Made by a program: the position numbers and the translations under genes | DNA from: Clostridia bacterium | Lineage (GTDB): Bacteria; Bacillota; Clostridia; TANB77; CAG-508 | Length of the DNA stretch: 39,090 bases | Direction of reading: 5' to 3' | Assembly: GCA_017515985.1 (NCBI GenBank) | Contig: JAFWDV010000018.1 | Location: 1-39,090, forward strand | In this document: in pieces, positions 33,001 to 39,090 of the stretch | Layout of the letters: every line of letters starts with the position of its first letter | How positions within the stretch are numbered: position 1 is the first letter of the stretch | Notes under the pieces: model-generated | The model's input: only the letters and a program-made list of their open reading frames with translations | What the model was told of the DNA's origin: nothing | The model's database searches: none

Positions 33001-36000
33001 AAATATGTCGGTTCTAATTTCTCCTGAGGATCCTGTTGAAATTAGAAATTTAAATGTTAAAAATTTGGATGATTATGGAAAAAAATTAGAAGTATCTAGC
33101 GTTATGGAACCGGTGTTATCTCCCATGATGCAGGATTATTCACATAAAGCTTTTAATAATTTGTTTTTGTCATTTGAAGAGGTTGATAATATTATTTTAG
33201 TAAAAAGAAAGTTTAGAGAAAAGAATAAGAGCGACTTATATATGGCAATAGTGCAGATCACCGATGATTGTAAAAATGAGCTAACTGAATTCGAAATTGA
33301 CAAAAGTGTTTTATGTGGTAGAAATTGCTTAGATATTCCGGATTTAATTAAAAGCTCTAAACCATTTAGAAAAAAAGCTGAAAACGTTGCAAATTCAATT
33401 GCTGCATTTAGATCATCATTGGAGATTGATGGGAATAGTGAGAAAAATGTTAGTTTAATTATTTCTGTTTCTGAAAGCAGAGCAGATGCAATTAAAAGCA
33501 TTAAAAAGTATGAAAAAATTGAGAGCATAGAGAGAGCAATTAAACTTTCAAAAGCTCAAACAGAGGCAAAAATTCAGTACCTTGGTATAACCGGAAAAGA
33601 CGTGAATTTATATAGAAGAATTTTGTCACATCTCTTAATTAAATGTGGAAAGTTAGCTGGAAAATATAATAAAGATACTGTTTATAAGACTGCTGACTTA
33701 TGGAAATATGGGATTTCTGGAGATAATCCAATTTTGCTTGTAGTTATAAATGAAATTGCAGAAATTGATATATTGAAAAAAATTGTAAAAGCATATGAAT
33801 ATTTTAGAATTCTTAATATAGATATCGATTTTGTAATTATTAATGAAGAGCCTGAGTCATACGAAAATTTTTTACAGGAATCCATAAATGAAGTAATATG
33901 GAACTACACTTTTGGAGAAAAAAATAAAATAGTGAAACTTAGCAATATAAGCGAATATGATAAGGAGTTATTATATTTTAGAGCTAGTTTGGTACTGGAT
34001 GGAAAATATGGAAATATTGATTTCCAATTGGATGATATTGATTATGAATACTCAAAAAACATAAATAATATTAAGCTGCAAAATAAATATAAAAAAGATT
34101 CTAGTAGTATTTCAAATGATGTTGTAGATAAAAAAATCGATTTACAAGATTTAAAATTTTTCAATGAATACGGTGGCTTTAGTAGTGACGGAAAAGAGTA
34201 TATAATTAATATAAATAAAAATAAAAAACTTCCGTTGGCGTGGAGTAATATTCTTGCTAATGAAAAGTTTGGAACGGTAATAACCGAAAATATGGGCGGA
34301 TATACGTGGTATAAGAATTCGAGATTGAATAGGGTTACAGCTTGGAATAATGATCCGGTAAGAGATGTTCCTTCAGAAATTATTTATTTTTTTGATATGG
34401 ATAATGGATTTGCATGGACTCCTTCGCTTGGCCCAATGCAAGATGAAAATGAATACTATATTAAGTATGGTTTAGGATATGGAAAATACACTCATTGCAT
34501 TAATTCGCTGGAGCAAAATGTAACGATTTTTGTTCCACAAGATGACTCGGTAAAAATAAATATTATTTCACTTAAGAATCTTTTACCACAAAAGCGAAAA
34601 ATAAGACTTGTCTACTATTTGAAGGATGTACTGGATGAGGATGAAATAAAAAGTAATGGATTTATAAACATAGTTTTTGAAAAAAATAGTAATTGTATTA
34701 TTTTAAAAAATATGATAAATGCTGAGTTCCAAAACTTTATGTATGTTTCATCAAGTGAGAAAATTGTTTCGTATACTGGCAATAAAAATGAATTTTTTGG
34801 AAATGGAAGTTTGATTTGCCCTGATGGAATAAAAATGGATAGACTTTCGGGTAATAACAGTATAGGTAATGATAGTATGATAGCTATCACTATAGAAATA
34901 GAAATTGATGCATATGAATCTAAAGAGCTTTCTTTATACTTTGGTTTGGAAGAAAGTGAAATGGATTGCAAAGATAAAGTTTATAAATATGAAAAAATGG
35001 AAAATTGCAACAGAGCTTTAGAATATGTAAAAAAGTATTGGGAAGATTTTACTAGTAAAGTTGATATTAAAACTCCTGTAGATTCAATTAATATAATTGC
35101 TAACAATTGGATAATATATCAGGCAATGGTAAGTAGAATTTTGGCTAAAACGGGGTTTTATCAATCTGGCGGAGCAGTTGGTTTTAGAGATCAGCTTCAA
35201 GATGTAATGTGCTTGAAATTCTTCGACATCAATTTAACAAAGAGCCAAATATTAAAACAGTGCAGTCATCAGTTTATAGAGGGCGATGTTTTACATTGGT
35301 GGCATGATTGTAATGGAAGAGGTATAAGGACAAAATTTTCGGATGATTTATTATGGCTTCCATATGTTGTTTCTGATTATATTAATTTTTCTTGTGATTA
35401 CGGCATTTTAGATACTGAAGCATTTTATTTAAGTGGTAATATGTTGGAAAATAACGTCGATGAAAAATATGATGTTTATGAAAAATCAGAGGTAAAAGAA
35501 AGTGTGTATTTGCACTGTACTAGGGCAATTGAAAGAGCACTAGATTTTGGAAATCACGGACTACCTAAGATTGGATCAGGTGACTGGAATGATGGATTTA
35601 ATAATATTGGCATAAAGGGAAATGGTGAAAGTGTGTGGCTTGGATTTTTTCTATATAAAGTGCTAGATGAGTTTATACCAATTTGTGAATATAAAGGGGA
35701 TAAGCCAATAATAGATAGGTATAGAAAGGCAATGATAGAGCTGAAAAAGTCATTAAATATGAATTGCTGGGATGGAAAATGGTACAACAGAGCTTTTTTT
35801 GACGACGGTACACCGCTTGGAAGTATTCACAATAAGGAATGTAGGATAGATGGGATTAGCCAAAGTTGGGCTGTGATTTCTGAGGCAGGAGATAAGAATA
35901 AAGTATACAGTGCAATGGAGAGCTTGGAAAATCATCTTGTGGATAGAAATGCTGGAATCATAAAGCTGCTTGATCCACCTTTTGAAAACGACAGTATAAA

Positions 36001-36541
36001 TCCAGGTTATATTAAAGCATATCTTCCTGGAACACGTGAAAATGGAGGTCAATACACACATGCTGCAGTGTGGGCAATTATTGCTGAAGCAATGTTAGGA
36101 TATGGTGAGAAGGCAGCCGAATTATATAGAATGATAAATCCGATTGAACATTCAAAATCGAAGGAGCTCGTAAATAGATATAAAGTTGAACCATATGTTA
36201 TTTCAGCAGATATATATGGGTATGGTAATTTAATTGGTCAAGGTGGATGGTCATGGTATACTGGGTCTGCCAGTTGGTACTATATGTGTATACTGGAATA
36301 TATACTTGGTTTGAAAATTAAAAATGGATTTCTTGAGGTAAAACCTGTTATTCCAAAGTATTGGAACGAATATAGTGTAAAATATAAATACGGCGAGAGC
36401 ATTTATAATATTACAGTGAAAAATCCAGAAAGTAAGAATTGTGGAGTTAGCAATTTTTTTCTTAATGGTGAAGAAATTTTTGAAAAGAGAATAAAATTAC
36501 AAAATAATAGTAAAATTAGTGAAATCGAAATAATAATGTAA
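30047..36541 (+). pseudogene. Cyclic beta-1,2-glucan synthase-type protein, main catalytic part (frameshifted)
   Basis: Continues the previous entry for 2164 residues without another stop. In order, numbered from ATG 30047: WERKRG; the GT84 DxD motif D94-S-D96; LSHDLLEG; H241-RWIRGDW, the family QxxRW-like acceptor motif; four or so membrane segments (about 280-315 and 395-435); a glycoamylase-like cyclisation domain (RTSPTNIGLAL near 494 to YMAHHQGL near 825; Pfam glycoamylase type, I believe now GH189). A beta-sandwich region and a C-terminal GH94 phosphorylase-like domain follow, with GGYTWYKNSRLNR, GFRDQLQD, HWWHDC and SGDWNDG (D1846/D1849). The family makes cyclic beta-1,2-glucan from UDP-glucose. 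The ATG at 30047 has no ribosome site and is an arbitrary boundary. Combined length of about 2700 matches the family. Confidence 0.88.
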
Positions 36542-36545
36542 AATA

Positions 36546-36582
36546 ATTGTAACAAAAATTTATAATAATTGTAATAAAAAAC
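36546..36582 (+). promoter_or_regulatory. 11-bp-phased repeats upstream of the response regulator gene
   Basis: ATTGTAACAAA (36546) and ATTGTAATAAA (36568) are exactly 22 bases apart, with a weaker copy (AATTTATAATA) between them at 11 bases. They sit just upstream of the -35 box. PhoB/PhoP-type regulators bind direct repeats with this 11-bp phase, so autoregulation is plausible. Confidence 0.4.
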
Positions 36583-36611
36583 TTGTATTAAAAGTTACGT
36601 TATGATATAAA
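36583..36611 (+). promoter_or_regulatory. Promoter of the two-component operon
   Basis: TTGTAT (36583-36588), a 17-base spacer and TATAAA (36606-36611), about 38 bases before the start codon. Confidence 0.6.
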
Positions 36612-36648
36612 TAAAAATAGTTAGTATTAAAAATAAGGGGGGCTTTCA

Positions 36649-37434
36649 TTGGATATTAATAATGAAGAAAATAACGAAAATGACGTTATAAAAGAAAAGA
36701 TAATGAAAGAAAAAAGCCAAAAAACAGTTTTAGTAGTGGATGATGAAAAGCCAATTGTTGATATATTAGTATATAATCTAAATAAGGAAGGTTATAATAC
36801 ACTTGAAGCAAATGATGGTGAAGAAGCAATTAATCTTGTTATAGAGAAAAAGCCAGATTTAGTTTTGTTAGATATAATGCTTCCAAAAATGGATGGCTTA
36901 ACAGTTTGTAAAAAAATTAGACACAACTATAATATTCCTATAATAATGCTATCGGCTAAAGATGAAGAAATTGATAAAATACTTGGGCTAGAGCTTGGAG
37001 CTGATGATTACATTACTAAGCCATTTAGTGTTAGAGAGCTTATAGCTAGGGTAAAAGCTAACCTTCGTAAAAATGACAGTGATTACAATAAGATGCCTGC
37101 CGAGGAAGAAAATGAAAAGGGTCATGTACTAAATGAAATTGCTGTGGGAGATTTATATCTAGATTTAGATAAATTTGAAGTTAAGGTTAGAGGAGAAATT
37201 ATAGATTTAACATTAAGAGAATTTGAGGTATTAAAGTATTTAGCTCAGCAACCTGGTCAGGTTGTAACGAGAGAAACATTACTTGAAAAAGTATGGGGAT
37301 ATGAATACTATGGTGATATAAGAACAGTTGATGTAACTGTAAGAAGAATTAGAGAGAAAATTGAATTAGATACTTCAAGTCCTAAAATATTGATAACAAA
37401 GAGAAGTGTAGGTTACTATATAGCTTCAAATTAA
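36649..37434 (+). CDS. OmpR/PhoB-family response regulator (WalR/PhoP-like)
   Basis: A DNA-binding response regulator of 261 residues. After an acidic/Lys-rich extension (about 1-24), the receiver domain shows VLVVDDEKP (acidic pocket), LVLLD75IMLPKMDG (phosphorylation site) and [12 protein letters not shown]. The C-terminal winged helix has [44 protein letters not shown] and RSVGYYIA, very like WalR (YycF) and PhoP of Bacillus. It starts at TTG 36649, placed six bases after AAGGGGGG. The kinase gene follows, separated by a hairpin. WalR would tie it to wall metabolism, PhoP to phosphate; sequence does not decide. Confidence 0.92.
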   Translation: MDINNEENNENDVIKEKIMKEKSQKTVLVVDDEKPIVDILVYNLNKEGYNTLEANDGEEAINLVIEKKPDLVLLDIMLPKMDGLTVCKKIRHNYNIPIIMLSAKDEEIDKILGLELGADDYITKPFSVRELIARVKANLRKNDSDYNKMPAEEENEKGHVLNEIAVGDLYLDLDKFEVKVRGEIIDLTLREFEVLKYLAQQPGQVVTRETLLEKVWGYEYYGDIRTVDVTVRRIREKIELDTSSPKILITKRSVGYYIASN

Positions 37435-37441
37435 ACATTAT

Positions 37442-37476
37442 GGGGGAACATTATATAATAAAATGTTTCTCCTTTT
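37442..37476 (+). terminator. Attenuator-like hairpin between response regulator and kinase genes
   Basis: GGGGGAACATT pairs with AATGTTTCTCC (two G-T pairs) around an A/T loop and is followed by TTTTT. It lies between two genes expected to be co-transcribed, so it may lower kinase expression relative to the regulator. Confidence 0.6.
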
Positions 37477-37496
37477 TGATATAATTGGAGGTTTTT

Positions 37497-38900
37497 ATGA
37501 AAAATATGCAATTAAAAATAACTGGAATTACAGTACTTATTGGATCAATTATTATTTCAGCGAATAATATTTTTAACTTAAAAAATTATACATATGAAAA
37601 TCAGGAAATGAATAAATTTATTATTGCGTGGATTGTTTGTGTATTGGTTTATGCGGTTTTATCGGCAATTGTAGTTAATTATGTTTTAAAAATGATTACT
37701 AAACCTTTTTCTAATATAGTGGACAATGCAGGTTCGTACGATGAAGGTGAGGACGAGCTTAGATATCTTGATGAAGGTAAAAAAAGTATTGAAGATAGAT
37801 TTTCTAGAAAAATTAATACAATGACCGAAGAATTAAAAATGAATTTAAAAATAGCTACAAAACAAAAAAATCAAGTTGAGGCTATTTTATTACACATAAA
37901 AGACGGAATTATTGCGTTCGATTTAGATGGAAATTTAACGTATATAAATCCTGCTGCTATAGATTTATTTGGATTAGAAAAATCAGATGATTCTTTTAGC
38001 AGTATTTTTGAAAAGGTGAAATTAGATGTAAATCTTGAAAAAATCGTATATTTAGATAATGTTACTTCTTTTGAACAAATTGTTTCTGTTAGAGAAAAGT
38101 ATATCAATGTTCTTTTTGCTCCTTTTAAAGATACAAAAAATAGACCAAATGGTATTATTGTGTTATTGCAGGATATAACAGAGCATGTAAAACTAGATAA
38201 TATGAGAAGGGAATTTGTTGCGGATGTGTCGCACGAATTAAAGACACCAATCACTTCAATAATTGGGTATGCTGATACTTTGCTTGAGGATGAGTATGAT
38301 AAAGAAACTCAGAATAAGTTTCTTAACGTCATTTCGGCAGAATCAAGAAGAATGGCAAAACTTGTTACAGATTTATTAACCTTATCTAGATATGATAACA
38401 ATAATAATAAGACTGAAATTACAGAAATTGATTTAGGTGAAATAACCAAAAAGTGTTTAGAAAAAGTCGACTTAGAAATTGACAGAAAGAAACATAAGGT
38501 TGAATGTTTTGTTACAGCAGATGTACCACATGTAAAAGCAGATAAATACGGTATTGAGAGAGTTATACTAAATATTTTAACTAACAGTATAAAGTATACA
38601 CCTGAGGGTGGAAATATTAAAATATATGTTGGTTTTGTATATAACGATGCATACATAAAGGTAATCGACAATGGAATAGGTATTCCAGAAGAGGATCTAC
38701 CTAGAATTTTTGAGAGATTTTATAGAGTTGATAAAGCAAGAACCAGAGAGCTTGGTGGAACAGGTCTTGGACTTGCGATAGCAAAAGAAATAATGGAACA
38801 AAACAAAGGTAGTATTGACATAAAGAGCGAGCTTGGAAAAGGTACAGAAGTTGTTTTGAGAATACCTGTAAAAAGTAGAGAAATTGTTGAAAATAAGTAA
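37497..38900 (+). CDS. Sensor histidine kinase with PAS domain (WalK/PhoR-like)
   Basis: A membrane kinase of 467 residues, the partner of the upstream regulator. Two membrane segments (about residues 6-24 and 42-66) enclose only about 17 external residues, so it lacks the large extracellular sensor of Bacillus WalK. A short linker/coiled coil (about 85-125), a PAS domain (ILLHIKDGIIAFDLDGNLTY onward, about 127-230), HisKA with VSH246ELKTP, and an ATPase domain follow. The ATPase shows the N box (NILTNSIKY), G1 (DNGIGIP), F box and G2 (GGTGLGLAIA). The start is ATG 37497 after GGAGG; an in-frame TTG at 37485 overlaps that ribosome site and is rejected. Confidence 0.93.
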   Translation: MKNMQLKITGITVLIGSIIISANNIFNLKNYTYENQEMNKFIIAWIVCVLVYAVLSAIVVNYVLKMITKPFSNIVDNAGSYDEGEDELRYLDEGKKSIEDRFSRKINTMTEELKMNLKIATKQKNQVEAILLHIKDGIIAFDLDGNLTYINPAAIDLFGLEKSDDSFSSIFEKVKLDVNLEKIVYLDNVTSFEQIVSVREKYINVLFAPFKDTKNRPNGIIVLLQDITEHVKLDNMRREFVADVSHELKTPITSIIGYADTLLEDEYDKETQNKFLNVISAESRRMAKLVTDLLTLSRYDNNNNKTEITEIDLGEITKKCLEKVDLEIDRKKHKVECFVTADVPHVKADKYGIERVILNILTNSIKYTPEGGNIKIYVGFVYNDAYIKVIDNGIGIPEEDLPRIFERFYRVDKARTRELGGTGLGLAIAKEIMEQNKGSIDIKSELGKGTEVVLRIPVKSREIVENK

Positions 38901-38915
38901 TTTATGTAATATAAT
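38887..38915 (+). promoter_or_regulatory. Promoter of the signal peptidase gene
   Basis: TTGAAA (38887-38892, inside the end of the kinase gene), a 17-base spacer and TATAAT (38910-38915). A perfect inverted repeat, ATTCGT GTAA ACGAAT (38916-38931), lies right at the expected start of transcription. Confidence 0.65.
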
Positions 38916-38948
38916 ATTCGTGTAAACGAATAACTAGGAGATGTACAA

Positions 38949-39090
38949 ATGATAGGAGATATAAGAAATCATATTGCAGGTTGGTTTGCAAGTTTTTGCG
39001 TAGCTGTAATGGTTGTGTTCATTATAAAAACTTTTATTGGTATGCCTACAACAGTAAAGGGCACATCGATGGCTGCAACATTATTTCCAG
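38949..39090 (+). CDS. lepB: Type I signal peptidase, N-terminal part (runs off right edge)
   Basis: The first 47 codons of a signal peptidase I, which cleaves signal peptides of exported proteins at the outer membrane face. A membrane segment (about residues 9-28, GWFASFCVAVMVVFIIKTFIG) is followed by the catalytic-serine region VKGTSMAATLFP. Ser in TSM is the expected nucleophile. The common SMxPTL reads SMAATL here, a mild deviation. AGGAG precedes the ATG. The Lys-containing region lies beyond the edge. Confidence 0.85.
   Translation, partial: MIGDIRNHIAGWFASFCVAVMVVFIIKTFIGMPTTVKGTSMAATLFP

Overview
The window is AT-rich (roughly 30% G+C by eye) and reads as a chromosome segment of an anaerobic Bacillota, most likely class Clostridia. 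This rests on the purine-rich ribosome binding sites, frequent TTG/GTG starts, a dcw (division/cell wall) cluster headed by mraZ, two PASTA-bearing class B penicillin-binding proteins, a sortase, a WalRK-like pair and a MurE with the DNPR motif of meso-diaminopimelate enzymes. I cannot name the genus.

Layout. 1-893 is the 5' part of an IS91-family (HUH, two-tyrosine) transposase running off the left edge. 1131-2615 holds a NadR-like nucleotidyltransferase and a membrane-anchored M23 peptidase. 2616-3299 is a tRNA locus: tRNA-Cys and tRNA-Gly leftward, tRNA-Ser rightward, with divergent promoters, a 44-bp direct duplication of the tRNA-Cys end plus terminator, and a 16-bp AU-only hairpin between two tRNAs. 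3508-17460 is a dcw cluster (mraZ, rsmH, ftsL-like, PBP, murE, mraY, ftsW, murG). It lacks murF, murD, ftsQ/divIB, ftsA and ftsZ, and a four-gene glycan cassette with its own promoter and terminator sits between the PBP and murE: two GT-A-type transferases, a GT-D (DUF1792) transferase and a polysaccharide pyruvyltransferase. A second, convergent PBP follows (17461-19695, minus).

19877-24406 carries comM, dprA, yraN, rsmA(ksgA) and a sortase. 24473-28225 is leftward: an XRE regulator, a band-7/SPFH protein with its NfeD partner, and an RqcH/NFACT protein. 28438-36541 is one very large cyclic beta-1,2-glucan synthase-type gene split in two by an apparent one-base insertion near 30043. 36583-38900 is a WalRK/PhoPR-like two-component system, and 38949-39090 is the start of a type I signal peptidase.

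Most of the window serves the cell envelope: peptidoglycan precursor synthesis and polymerisation, glycan decoration, peptidoglycan hydrolysis, surface-protein anchoring, secretion and envelope signalling. The two most unusual features are the glycan cassette embedded in the dcw cluster and the frameshifted cyclic glucan synthase. Several intergenic structures (MraZ boxes, the mraZ-rsmH leader, phased repeats before the response regulator) look regulatory. No CRISPR array, rRNA or phage module is visible.
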